Shown here: piece after piece, positions 34,626-42,608 of the stretch
Position numbering within the stretch: position 1 is the stretch's first letter
Layout: each line of letters opens with the position of its first letter
Assembly (NCBI RefSeq): GCF_000702505.1
Contig: NZ_JNIM01000001.1
Coordinates: 3,534,001-3,598,000, forward strand
Origin: Thermogemmatispora carboxidivorans
GTDB lineage: Bacteria; Chloroflexota; Ktedonobacteria; Ktedonobacterales; Ktedonobacteraceae
Length of the DNA stretch: 64,000 nt
Direction: 5' to 3'
Notes under the pieces: model-generated
Told to the model about the DNA's origin: nothing
Seen by the model: only the letters and a program-made list of their open reading frames with translations
The model's database searches: none
Position numbers and translations under genes: made by a program

Positions 34626-35798
34626 ATGGCACCTGCAGCAGCACGCGTGCTGGCGATCGATATCGGCACGGGAACACAGGATATCCTGCTCTTTGAAAGT
34701 GGCAGGACAATGGAAAATAATGTGAAGCTGGTAATGCCTTCGCCAACGGTGATTGTGGCCGAGCGCATTCGTCGGGCGACGGAGGCGGGCCGGCCTCTGC
34801 TGCTGACCGGGGTCACGATGGGCGGTGGCCCTTCGCACTGGGCAGCGCGCGACCATGCTCTGGCCGGCTATCCGGTGGCGGTGACCCCCGAGGCGGCGCG
34901 CACCTTTGACGATGATCTGAACGCGGTGGCGCAGATGGGCTTTGAGATCCTCAGTGAGGAGGAGGCCACCCGGCAGGCCCTGCGCCCGGATGTGGTCCAT
35001 ATTGAGCTGCAGGATCTGGATGCGCAGGCCATCGTCCAGGCTTTGCGCACTTTCGATGTTGATCCGCGAGTAGATGCCCTGGCCATCGCCGCCTTCGATC
35101 ACGGGGCCGCTCCGCCGGGCTATAGCGATCGGCGCTTCCGTTTCGAGTTTCTGGAGCGCATGATCCGTCGCTCGCCAAGACCAGCCACCTTCGCCTATCT
35201 GGCAGACGAGATTCCTCCGGCACTGACCCGTCTGCAGGCGCTCAAAAGGAGCGTCGCCCGCTACGTGGAGTACAGCGGTTCCAGGCCGAATCTGCCGATA
35301 CTCGTGATGGATACGGGAGCTGCGGCAGCATTGGGAGCCTTGGAAGATCCGCTGGTTCGCCAGCAGACCCAGAGCCTGCTGTGTAACATCGGCAATTTCC
35401 ATACGCTGGCTTTCCACCTGGTGGAAGGGCGTATCGTCGGTCTTTTTGAGCACCATACCGGCGAGATCAGCCGGGCACGCCTGGAGGAGCTGCTGCAGAA
35501 GCTGGCCGCTGGCACACTGACCAATGATGAGGTCTTCGACGATAGCGGACACGGGGCTTTGGTGCTGGAGCCAGCACGCCCAGGCGCGTCGCCCACTTCC
35601 TCTTCGGAGCCGCCGTTTCTGGCGGTCACCGGTCCCCGCCGCGAGCTGCTGCGCGGCTCGGCACTGCCTCATTACGAGGCAGTACCGCATGGCGATATGA
35701 TGCTGGCCGGTTGCTTTGGTCTGCTGCGCGCCCTGGCCGAGCGCGTGCCCGAGTTGGCCTCAGCGATCCGGCCCGCGCTATTGAACGAGAGGGGCTGA
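34626..35798 (+). CDS. DUF1786 family protein, ASKHA-like ATPase fold
   Basis: A 390-residue protein matching the DUF1786 family, some members of which are annotated near pyruvate formate-lyase activators. It starts VLAIDIGTGTQDILLF, which resembles the phosphate-1 loop of sugar kinase/Hsp70 ATPases, and has TGVTMGGGPSHWAA, AIAAFDHGAAPPGYSDRRFR, LVMDTGAAAALGAL and GNFHTLAFHLVEGRIVGLFEHHTGE, all typical of the family. The role is not established. ATG 34626 is taken because the family begins just before this strand; the open frame extends 45 codons upstream. A stem-loop follows. Confidence 0.78.
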   Translation: MAPAAARVLAIDIGTGTQDILLFESGRTMENNVKLVMPSPTVIVAERIRRATEAGRPLLLTGVTMGGGPSHWAARDHALAGYPVAVTPEAARTFDDDLNAVAQMGFEILSEEEATRQALRPDVVHIELQDLDAQAIVQALRTFDVDPRVDALAIAAFDHGAAPPGYSDRRFRFEFLERMIRRSPRPATFAYLADEIPPALTRLQALKRSVARYVEYSGSRPNLPILVMDTGAAAALGALEDPLVRQQTQSLLCNIGNFHTLAFHLVEGRIVGLFEHHTGEISRARLEELLQKLAAGTLTNDEVFDDSGHGALVLEPARPGASPTSSSEPPFLAVTGPRRELLRGSALPHYEAVPHGDMMLAGCFGLLRALAERVPELASAIRPALLNERG

Positions 35799-35799
35799 C

Positions 35800-35868
35800 C
35801 CGTGGCAGACCAGATGGACAGCTCAAAGAAGGACCTGTAGCGCGCTGAGCAGAAGCGGTCTGACACGG
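35800..35868 (+). terminator. Long-range stem-loop after the DUF1786 gene
   Basis: CCGTGGCAGACC (35800-35811) pairs with GGTCTGACACGG (35857-35868), 11 of 12 bases, with an inner GCTC/GAGC pair. It lies just past the stop codon. No T-run. Confidence 0.35.
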
Positions 35869-35942
35869 AGGCAGACAGGCCAACTGGCGAGAGGAGGAGA
35901 AAAGGAAGGGGGAGGAAGAAAGAACAGGAGCGGAGAGCTGCA

Positions 35943-36509
35943 TCAGGGAGTCAGACCACTCTCGGGAGTCTCGGCGCTGGAGGAGTGAGCGGATGCTTCG
36001 GCCTCTGAGGCTGGCGTGGGTAAAGGAATTGGCCCCTTGCTGCGCTGCCGACGACGGCTCCTGCGGCGAGGAGCGGCTTGCTCAGGGTCAGCATTGGGGT
36101 CGGCGCGTTGATCGAGGATGCGGGCCACTTTTTCGCGGATCAAGGTAATCTGGGAGTAGACGGCCTGGCGTGACTGCTGAAGCTTGCGGGCGATAGCGGA
36201 GGGGCGTTCACTATTGGCCAGATAGCGACAGATGGTAGCCTGTTTCTCTGTCAGATCGACATCGGGGTGAGAGAGCGCAGTCCGAGCCAGATCGACCAGT
36301 TCGCCATAGCGCCGGCGCTTATACTCATCGAGGTCCGCCGGAGAGAAGAGCCAGCGATCAACGACTCGTACGCCGGGGATGCGTCCGGCCTCTACAAGAT
36401 GCATAAAGTGCCAGTAACTCAGATCGAGTTGTTTGGCGGCCTCGTGGGTAGTCAACATACCATTCAGATGCTGCAGGTTATAATGCAGTTCATCACTCCG
36501 CAGGGCCAT
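35943..36509 (-). CDS. DNA-binding protein with excisionase-like and sigma-4-like helix-turn-helix domains
   Basis: A 188-residue probable regulator. Residues 17-66 match a MerR/excisionase-type winged helix, MLTTHEAAKQLDLSYWHFMH...GRIPGVRVVDRWLFSPADLDEY. Residues 85-135 look like a second helix-turn-helix, DLTEKQATICRYLANSERPS then AIARKLQQSRQAVYSQI, similar to sigma region 4 or LuxR-type domains. The last 50 residues are basic and disordered. Two DNA-binding units in one short protein suggest a sequence-specific regulator, with target unknown. Its own promoter (TTGCTA-17-TATACT) is good, and a candidate structured RNA lies upstream on the other strand. Confidence 0.75.
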   Translation of the reverse strand: MALRSDELHYNLQHLNGMLTTHEAAKQLDLSYWHFMHLVEAGRIPGVRVVDRWLFSPADLDEYKRRRYGELVDLARTALSHPDVDLTEKQATICRYLANSERPSAIARKLQQSRQAVYSQITLIREKVARILDQRADPNADPEQAAPRRRSRRRQRSKGPIPLPTPASEAEASAHSSSAETPESGLTP

Positions 36510-36619
36510 CTTGGACGCCTTTCTCCACCTGGGATGCAGGTTATCTTGTCTTCGTCTCGCCTTCGTACGCTGGTGGTCAGCGCTAGCAAGCAGCAGGCAA
36601 GATACAGTTGCTCATGGTG

Positions 36620-36648
36620 AGTATACCATACCCAGGGAGGGTTAGCAA
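36620..36648 (-). promoter_or_regulatory. Promoter of the HTH gene
   Basis: Minus strand TTGCTA (36648-36643), 17 bases, TATACT (36625-36620) preceded by TGG. It drives the 188-residue HTH gene with a leader of about 105 bases. Confidence 0.6.
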
Positions 36649-36744
36649 GGCATAAGGAAGGGAAGCCGCCTCGGGAGAACGGTGAGGCGAGCGCACGGAC
36701 GAGGGCAGGAGAAGATCACAGAGCTGAGCAGCGCAGGAGGCGCT

Positions 36745-36858
36745 TATAGTGAAGAACACCTCGGGTCCATGAGAAGCCTCTCATGGGACCAAGGTGTCTC
36801 AGCCGGGAGACGCCGTGTGAATGAGCGCCTCTGCTCGTTGCGTTGCTCTGTTTTTTTT
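36745..36858 (+). ncRNA. Candidate structured small RNA
   Basis: In the 406-base gap 36510-36915 a TATAGT hexamer (36745-36750) is followed by a long hairpin: ACACCT (36756-36761), GGTCC and ATGAGA pair with TCTCAT, GGACC and AGGTGT (to 36797), 17 pairs with small internal loops and an AGCC loop. A second hairpin GTCTC/GAGAC (36796-36811), a third AATGAGC/GCTCGTT (36820-36839) and eight T (36851-36858) follow. No open frame explains this. It could also be the 3' end structure of the opposing SCP2 transcript. No known RNA family was recognised. Confidence 0.42.
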
Positions 36859-36915
36859 GGCTGCGCGCAGCGGACAGCGGCTTAGCTCAACCGGAAATAG
36901 AGCCGAAGCCTTCGC

Positions 36916-37239
36916 TTAGCGAGGCCGATTGAAGAGATTCTGCAGGCGCATCGCCAGCATCATATCGCCGCTGATCTTGATCTTGCCAGTCATGAAGGCA
37001 GTCGTGGGATCGAGCTTGCCCTCAACAATGGAGGCCCAGTCTTTATCACTGACCGTGAGGGTGATGTCGGGCTTCTCTACGCCGCCCTTGATCAGCTCGG
37101 CCTGACCATTCTCCACTTTGATAGCATAGACGCCGGGATCATCGCCAGTGATGTTCCACTGGAAGGTCTTATTCAGCCCACTCGCGGCTGACGGATTGAC
37201 GTTCTGAACCATCGCATCGAAGATTTCAGCAGTTGTCAT
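36916..37239 (-). CDS. SCP2 sterol-binding domain protein
   Basis: A 107-residue protein that is a single SCP2 domain, a small alpha/beta fold with a hydrophobic tunnel for lipids or acyl chains. The core reads FQWNITGDDPGVYAIKVENG, the strand PDITLTVSDKDWASIVEGKL and GKIKISGDMMLAMRLQNLF, where the helix near the end is characteristic. In bacteria such single-domain proteins often appear with acyl-CoA or methyltransferase genes, but none is adjacent here. It has a good TGCTATACT promoter and stands alone. Ligand unknown. Confidence 0.9.
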   Translation of the reverse strand: MTTAEIFDAMVQNVNPSAASGLNKTFQWNITGDDPGVYAIKVENGQAELIKGGVEKPDITLTVSDKDWASIVEGKLDPTTAFMTGKIKISGDMMLAMRLQNLFNRPR

Positions 37240-37295
37240 TGGTGCACTCCTTCTTTGCTCTTTCGCAGGGAGTTACCCTAACTGGCACTGGTTAC

Positions 37296-37304
37296 AGTAT
37301 AGCA
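37296..37304 (-). promoter_or_regulatory. Extended -10 promoter of the SCP2 gene
   Basis: Minus strand TGC then TATACT (37301-37296), about 57 bases before the SCP2 start. The remaining gap to queD (37305-37623) holds a TGGTATCGT element at 37445-37453 and a CCCTGG/CCAGGG pair, but no recognisable preQ1 riboswitch. Confidence 0.5.
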
Positions 37305-37623
37305 ATGGCCCACAAAGAATTCCAGGCAACTGGCTAACAAAAACGCTCGCTTGCCCAGGTGAATAGCTCACGCTCGGGTCTGGAGTAGGGGGCCAGTCCG
37401 AGGAGAGGGGGCAGAGCGTGCCTCTTGCCAGGGGCGGAGCTTAATGGTATCGTGTCCCTGGCTGGTCGACATATCCAGGGCGTGCAGCGGAGCGCCGGCC
37501 TCAGTGCAGGGCCGGGCAGGAGTAGCGCCAGCCTTGCAATCTGTCGCTGTTGCAACGGGCAGGACCCGCGACGGCGGGCCTGGCCTGTCGGCAGGGAGGG
37601 AGGGAAGACAAGAGAGATCCACT

Positions 37624-38133
37624 ATGGCTAGTGCAAGTAGTTTTAAGGTGAAGGTGGAGGGCGGCTATCTCCAGTTTAGTGCCGCCCACTTCATTACCTA
37701 CGGCGGGAAGTGCGAGCGCCTCCACGGCCACAATTATGGCGTCACCGTGGAGGCGGAGGGGACCCTCAACGAGGATCAGCTGGTCTTCGACTTCACGATC
37801 CTCAAGCGCCTGACGCGCGAGATCTGCCAGCGCCTCAACCATCGCTTCTTGCTGCCGATGAAGAATCCGCAGATCGAGCTGATTGCCTCCGCCGATGAGT
37901 GGGAGATCCGCTTTCGCGAGAAGCGCTACGTCTTCCCACGGTCCGACGTGGTGGAGCTGCCGATCGATAACTCAACCGCGGAGCGGCTGGCTGAGTATAT
38001 CGCACAGGAGCTGCTGGAGGCCCTGGCGCCCTACAATACGTTGAATGTGCAGACACTAACGGTGGGCGTTTCGGAGGCTCCGACGCAGATGGCCTGCTAC
38101 CGCCTCGATCTGCGGGGACGTCTGCCAGGCTGA
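37624..38133 (+). CDS. queD: 6-carboxy-5,6,7,8-tetrahydropterin synthase (QueD/PTPS family)
   Basis: Turns dihydroneopterin triphosphate into 6-carboxytetrahydropterin, the second step in queuosine synthesis. The zinc site is visible as FSAAHFITYGGKCERLHGHNYGV, read in two parts: the His in AAH, and the two His of LHGHNY, with the catalytic Cys in KCERLHG. FDFTILKRL and LNVQTLTVGVSEAP are typical later elements, the latter with the pterin-binding Glu. At 169 residues it is somewhat longer than E. coli QueD. No other que gene lies near, so a biopterin role cannot be fully excluded. ATG 37624 is preferred since the domain starts right after it. Confidence 0.9.
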   Translation: MASASSFKVKVEGGYLQFSAAHFITYGGKCERLHGHNYGVTVEAEGTLNEDQLVFDFTILKRLTREICQRLNHRFLLPMKNPQIELIASADEWEIRFREKRYVFPRSDVVELPIDNSTAERLAEYIAQELLEALAPYNTLNVQTLTVGVSEAPTQMACYRLDLRGRLPG

Positions 38134-38152
38134 GACGCAGCGCCGGGCTGGT

Positions 38153-39250
38153 TCAGGCTCTGGCCCCTGGACTTGCCTGCTCTGCGGGCAGCCCGGCAAA
38201 GAAGCGCTCTGCGGCGATCCGGCCCTGGCGATAGAGCGCCTCGATCTCGCCGCGACTCAGGTCGAAGCGCGTGGCCCCGATCTTGCCAACGGGGATGCTG
38301 ATGGCGTGGATGGCTCCCATTCCACAAGCACGCTGCTCCAGGGCAAAGCGGTCATGGGCCGCAAGCATGGTCTCCAGGAGGGCCTGACTAAAGGCCACCA
38401 GGTTGCTCAGCGGCAGGAAGATCGGCTCCTCTGGCCGATCTGCGTCTTTATCATGACCATCCCCATCGTCCTGGCTGTCGCCCTCGCAGAGGCGAAAGCC
38501 CAACAGCGGGCGGGCCAGTTCCCCATCTGAGGGGAGCAGGGCGAAGAGGGGGAAGCCGCTGACGAGGCCGCCATCGACGATGTAGCTGAGTCCGCCATCG
38601 GGACGCTGGAGAGTGACTGGCACATAAAAGAAGGGGATGCTCGCACTCATGCGTACGGCCCGAGCAATGTCGAGCTGGTCGGGGTCGAGGCCATAGCAGG
38701 CGCGCTCGCTGTGCAGGTCTTGAGGCAGACGCAGCAGGCGCCGACGGCTGACGTCGGCAGCGACCACGGTCAGCCGATACGCCGGAGAGTAGTCGACCGC
38801 TGGCTCTTTTGCTGGAGGCAGACGCAGGTCGCCGAAGCAGCGCAGGCCACGGGCTTGTAGCAGCTCACGCATGAAATGCTCTAGCTCAACGCCTGTGTGG
38901 AGGCCGAGCTTGAAGAGCAGACGACTGACCTGGTGGAGATGCAGGCGGTCGTCGGCAGCATCGTCGGCAAAGCGACGATAGTCAATGGCTCCCATGATGG
39001 CATGTAGCTCGGCAGCACTGTAGCCAGCGGCAACCAGGGCGGCGATCATGGCACCGGCTGAGGTGCCCGCCAGACGGTACCAGCGATAGCCGCGCTCTTC
39101 AGCAACGGCTACGGCCCCGATGTGAGCCAGTGCCCGCATGCCACCACCTTCGAAGACGGCGTCGGCAACCAGAGCAGGGCGATGAGCCGGGCCGGAATTG
39201 GGAACACTCTGAGAGCGAGAAGCAAGAGGAGTGTCGGGAGTATTAGACAT
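38153..39250 (-). CDS. Patatin-like phospholipase
   Basis: A 365-residue lipid acyl hydrolase with a Ser-Asp dyad. The oxyanion motif is GGGMRALAHIGA, the nucleophile lies in AGTSAGAMIAAL and the Asp in YIVDGGLVSGFPLF. A 35-residue Ser/Pro-rich start precedes the domain. Patatins act on phospholipids or acyl chains at the inner face of the membrane or after secretion; no signal peptide is seen, so a cytosolic site is likely. ATG 39250 has GGAGG about 11 bases upstream. An Asp/Gly-rich insert (DSQDDGDGHDKDAD) near 250 is unusual. Convergent with queD, only 19 bases apart. Confidence 0.9.
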   Translation of the reverse strand: MSNTPDTPLASRSQSVPNSGPAHRPALVADAVFEGGGMRALAHIGAVAVAEERGYRWYRLAGTSAGAMIAALVAAGYSAAELHAIMGAIDYRRFADDAADDRLHLHQVSRLLFKLGLHTGVELEHFMRELLQARGLRCFGDLRLPPAKEPAVDYSPAYRLTVVAADVSRRRLLRLPQDLHSERACYGLDPDQLDIARAVRMSASIPFFYVPVTLQRPDGGLSYIVDGGLVSGFPLFALLPSDGELARPLLGFRLCEGDSQDDGDGHDKDADRPEEPIFLPLSNLVAFSQALLETMLAAHDRFALEQRACGMGAIHAISIPVGKIGATRFDLSRGEIEALYRQGRIAAERFFAGLPAEQASPGARA

Positions 39251-39504
39251 GTTGGGGAGGACCTCCAGAAGATGAGGTTGTTGTGCGCGCTCCAGGACGC
39301 GCTGGCGAGGAAAGAGGAATGGTTTGATCAGGAGAGCAGTTGTGTCTTCAGATGGACGCTCTCTAGAATAACTATACACTGATTTCAACAGAAAAGAAAA
39401 GTCTCTGGACGGGCACGAGTGCAGCGATGCTCTAGCCTTTCCATCCCGAGTATTACCAGAGTGCTATCTTAACGGTTTTTTTCTATGCAAGGCCCCCCAG
39501 GCCG

Positions 39505-39513
39505 TGATAGAAT
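39505..39513 (+). promoter_or_regulatory. Extended -10 promoter in the 39.25-39.7 kb gap
   Basis: TGA then TAGAAT (39508-39513). It should drive the pair of genes that follows. The rest of the 464-base gap holds no gene I can support. Confidence 0.4.
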
Positions 39514-39714
39514 GGCAAACGCAGAATCGCGAGATCGCGCCCACTGCAGCCAGGGGAGTGTCTCACCCTCGACGAGCAGGCCCTGAAGCCAGTGTCTCTC
39601 TCGCAGGCTGACACTCACTGGGCTGCCGTCGCGCTGCAGATGCTGGTTGTGAGCGGAGTGAGACTATGGGATGGGCTTCGAGATCGTTTTCCCCGTGCGA
39701 CGACGAAGACGACG

Positions 39715-40299
39715 ATGGATAAGGTCTATTATCTTGATTTGCAGACCCTCCTGGACTATCTGCAGGGGCAATCTGCGATTCTCTCAACGACGGTGAGCGT
39801 CCCTTCTGTGCGCGGCACCTGCCAGGGCCTGGTTTTTGTGAAGGAGGGGACAGTACTGGAAAGCCTCATCCAGGGGCCGAATGGTACGCTGCTGGCAAGC
39901 GGGGCCAGGGCTTATGCACTGCTAAGCAGCCGCGATCAGTGGCAGGTGCGTATTCAGCCCGATGTCGAGCAGGTGCTGCGCTCCCTGGTAGGCCCCACTC
40001 TGCCCGAGCCGGAGCCGCGGCCAGGGCCAGGACCGAGGCCGACTCAGGCCGCGCTTCCTCCCGCCTCTCCTGTCTCGCCTCCTTCCCTCTCGCTGACGCC
40101 GGTCCCCCGACCGCTGCGCCCGCTCGACGCCCAGCTGCTGGCGGGCTTCAGCATGCGCCAGCGTTTCGTCTTGCGCCTGGTTTTTACGATGGTGAATGGC
40201 GAGCGCTCGGTCGAGCAGATCAAGGCACAGTTGAATCTCTCGTCGGCGGTGGTTGAGGAAGCGCTGATGACGCTGCGCACTCTGGGTGTGATCAGCTAA
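39715..40299 (+). CDS. Hypothetical protein with winged-helix-like C-terminus
   Basis: About 194 residues. The N-terminal 85 residues (YYLDLQTLLDYLQGQSAILS, later VKEGTVLESLIQGPNG) resemble small ligand- or adaptor-type alpha/beta domains of the DUF4388 kind. A Pro-rich linker follows (about 92-135), then a C-terminal helical unit with TMVNGERSVEQIKAQLNLSS and ALMTLRTLGVIS, like a winged helix. Function unknown. The start is uncertain: ATG 39715 has no clear ribosome site, and the frame is open back to a GTG at 39592, which would still lie downstream of the predicted promoter. It is followed 36 bases later by a membrane protein gene. Confidence 0.6.
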   Translation: MDKVYYLDLQTLLDYLQGQSAILSTTVSVPSVRGTCQGLVFVKEGTVLESLIQGPNGTLLASGARAYALLSSRDQWQVRIQPDVEQVLRSLVGPTLPEPEPRPGPGPRPTQAALPPASPVSPPSLSLTPVPRPLRPLDAQLLAGFSMRQRFVLRLVFTMVNGERSVEQIKAQLNLSSAVVEEALMTLRTLGVIS

Positions 40300-40335
40300 G
40301 CTCAACGCTGTAGCTTCGCTACGATGGAGGATGGT

Positions 40336-41355
40336 ATGAATTCCCTGTTGGCCTGGTGGTTCCACCTGACGCTCCCCAGGCATCTGCCGGAAACAACGCC
40401 GGCTGAGCGTGAACGTGCCCGCTATGCTCGCTTAACCAGCACGTTCGCTCTGGTGATCGCCCCGCTCGGCCTGCTGGCTTTTATCTACGGAGCGCTGACT
40501 TCTCTGAATCCGATCGCTCCCTGGATCGAGGGCGTGGCTTGCTTCTGCGCTCTGGCCTCGCCTCTGCTGAACCGCTGGGGCTTTACCTATGCCGCCGCCT
40601 CCTTGCTCGTGCTGAACTCGATGATCAACTCGGTGGGAAACCTGATTACGAACCCTCTTGATCCGGTCTACGTGGGAATCTTCAGCGCGCTGGTGATCCC
40701 GGTGGTGCTTGCCGGGGCCTTGTTGCCCCCGGTGGCCTCCCTGCTGACAAGCTTCCTGAACAGCGCCGTTATCGTCGGCCTGACACTCTTCCAGCAGCAT
40801 ACGCCCGAGTACGATCGCTGGCTGCGCCTGGGTTATGGCTCCATTATGATCGCTTTGCCGATCGCCCTACAGCTGATCGTGGGTATCATCACCTATGTGA
40901 TTATGCGCTATCTGATTGCGACGATTCGCCGCGCCGATCGGGCCGAGGAGATTATCGCTCTGCAAAAGGAGATTACAGAGTATCAGCGCCAGCGCGCTCA
41001 GGAGCAGCGCCAGCTTGAGGAGGGCATCGCTCAGATCGCTCAGGTCCATGCGGCGGTGGCCAATGGCAATCTTGAGGCCCGCGTGCCCACCGGTCAGGAG
41101 GGGGTCCTCTGGCAGATCGCTGTACCGCTCAATAATTTGTTAAACCATGCCCAGCAATGGAAGCGCAATTCCGATTTGCTGGAACAGACCTATACGTTGG
41201 CTCATCAGTTGGTGCGCTATTTGCAGCGCTGCCGCTTGCAGCAGACGCCGGCGGTCTTTACGCAACCAACTGGTACGCCTCTTGATCCTATTCTGCCAGA
41301 AATTCAGTACTTGAGCGAGAAGGCTAGCAGACCGAGCCGCACGTCGTCTCTGTAG
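40336..41355 (+). CDS. Membrane protein with HAMP-like cytosolic region
   Basis: A 339-residue protein with about six membrane helices (about 33-55, 60-78, 83-102, 112-132, 136-155, 170-195), a coiled coil rich in Gln/Glu (205-240) and a HAMP-like unit, AAVANGNLEARVPTGQEGVL followed by WQIAVPLNNLLNHA. No kinase or cyclase domain follows; the end is a short helical tail. This is the layout of a membrane sensor that has lost, or works without, an output domain, and the small protein 36 bases upstream could be its partner. ATG 40336 has GGAGG 5 bases upstream. Confidence 0.72.
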   Translation: MNSLLAWWFHLTLPRHLPETTPAERERARYARLTSTFALVIAPLGLLAFIYGALTSLNPIAPWIEGVACFCALASPLLNRWGFTYAAASLLVLNSMINSVGNLITNPLDPVYVGIFSALVIPVVLAGALLPPVASLLTSFLNSAVIVGLTLFQQHTPEYDRWLRLGYGSIMIALPIALQLIVGIITYVIMRYLIATIRRADRAEEIIALQKEITEYQRQRAQEQRQLEEGIAQIAQVHAAVANGNLEARVPTGQEGVLWQIAVPLNNLLNHAQQWKRNSDLLEQTYTLAHQLVRYLQRCRLQQTPAVFTQPTGTPLDPILPEIQYLSEKASRPSRTSSL

Positions 41356-41501
41356 TGAGCCGACGATGGTGGCTGGCTGGCTGGCTTCGCTCGCTCTGCG
41401 CGCCCGTGCGCCTGACTTCTGTCGGTGTGCCGTGGCGCGTTGCGATTCTTAGAGCTTGTTGGTTGCAGCTTGCTATTTAGCTGGAAGGAGTCTTTGCTTG
41501 T

Positions 41502-42485
41502 ATGCGAGTCCTTGTGACGGGCGCTTTTGGCAATATCGGTTTTAGTACGGTGCAGGAGTTGCTGCGCCAGGGCCATACGGTCCGTTGCCTCGATCTGCGT
41601 ACGAAAGGTAACGAGCAGAAGGCGTCACAGATTAGCCGTGAGGCGGGCGCGCGGGTGACGATCCAATGGGGCGATATCCGCTATCGTGAGGTGCTGGCTG
41701 AGGCAGTGCGCGATCAGGAGGTGGTAGTCCATCTGGCAGCCATTCTGCCGCCAGATATCTATGAAAAGCTAGAGCTGGCTTATGAGGTGAATGTGGAGGG
41801 GACGCGCAATGCGATTGAGGTGGCACGGCAGCAGCCCCGGCCTCCGCGCTTTCTCTTTGGTTCAAGCCTGGATGTGTTCGGCTACACGCAGGATCAGCCG
41901 CCGCCGCGCAAGGTGACCGATCCGGTCCAGGCAACCGACGATTATACGCGCCATAAGTTGGCAGGGGAGGCAATGCTGCAGCAGTCCGGCTTGACTTGGG
42001 CGATCTTCCGCTTCGCTGATGTGCCCCCCTTGGGACCGCGCCCGATCCATCCGATTATGTTCCGTATTCCTCTCGATACGCGCCTGGAGATGCTGCATAC
42101 GTTCGATGCCGGGCTGGCGGTGGCCAATGCGGTGAGCAGTCACGAGGTCTGGGGGAAGATCTGGCTGATCGGCGGCGGCCCCTCTTGTCAGGTGCGCTAT
42201 CGCGATTATTTGAACCGCATGCTGGAGGTGATGGGGATCGGTTCGCTGCCAGTGGAGGCTTTCGGCCACGAGCCGTACTGTACGGACTGGCTGGATACGA
42301 GTGAGAGTCAGCGGGTGCTGCGCTATCAGCGCCATTCCTTCGAGGAGATTATTCAGGATGTGGCAAAGTATGCGGCTCCGCCGGCCCCGGTGCGGGCGCT
42401 GATGCCGCTGCTGCGCCCGATGGTGCGCCGCCAGATGCTGAAGCTTTCTCCGTACTGGCAGAAGACCCAGGCTCCTTCGGCCTGA
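41502..42485 (+). CDS. NAD-dependent epimerase/dehydratase (extended SDR)
   Basis: A 327-residue Rossmann enzyme of the extended short-chain dehydrogenase group. VLVTGAFGNIGFSTVQELL is the TGxxGxxG cofactor loop, HLAAILPPD the adenine contact, and the catalytic pair is Y and K in DYTRHKLAGE, with Ser in FGSSLDVFGY. CLDLRT after strand 2 suits NAD. Substrate might be a nucleotide sugar or a sterol-like ketone; the divergent C-terminal half gives no clue. The gene is monocistronic, with GGAAGGAG before the ATG. No sugar transferase genes are adjacent. Confidence 0.87.
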   Translation: MRVLVTGAFGNIGFSTVQELLRQGHTVRCLDLRTKGNEQKASQISREAGARVTIQWGDIRYREVLAEAVRDQEVVVHLAAILPPDIYEKLELAYEVNVEGTRNAIEVARQQPRPPRFLFGSSLDVFGYTQDQPPPRKVTDPVQATDDYTRHKLAGEAMLQQSGLTWAIFRFADVPPLGPRPIHPIMFRIPLDTRLEMLHTFDAGLAVANAVSSHEVWGKIWLIGGGPSCQVRYRDYLNRMLEVMGIGSLPVEAFGHEPYCTDWLDTSESQRVLRYQRHSFEEIIQDVAKYAAPPAPVRALMPLLRPMVRRQMLKLSPYWQKTQAPSA

Positions 42486-42608
42486 GTCGAGGGCTGAACA
42501 AGCTCCCGAAGCCGCTTGAGGCGCGTTTGCTGATTGCTCCCGTTGAGAAGAGCAGGCAGGCCAACGCGCCTCTGGCTGTTCTCGGGACCACATCGGGCAG
42601 GTCTGGCT

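Noticed and set aside
36745..36858. T-box riboswitch
   Set aside because: GGGACCAAGG superficially recalls the T-box sequence, but there is no specifier hairpin and no tRNA-related gene downstream.
37305..37623. preQ1 riboswitch before queD
   Set aside because: The stems seen do not match preQ1-I or preQ1-II patterns.
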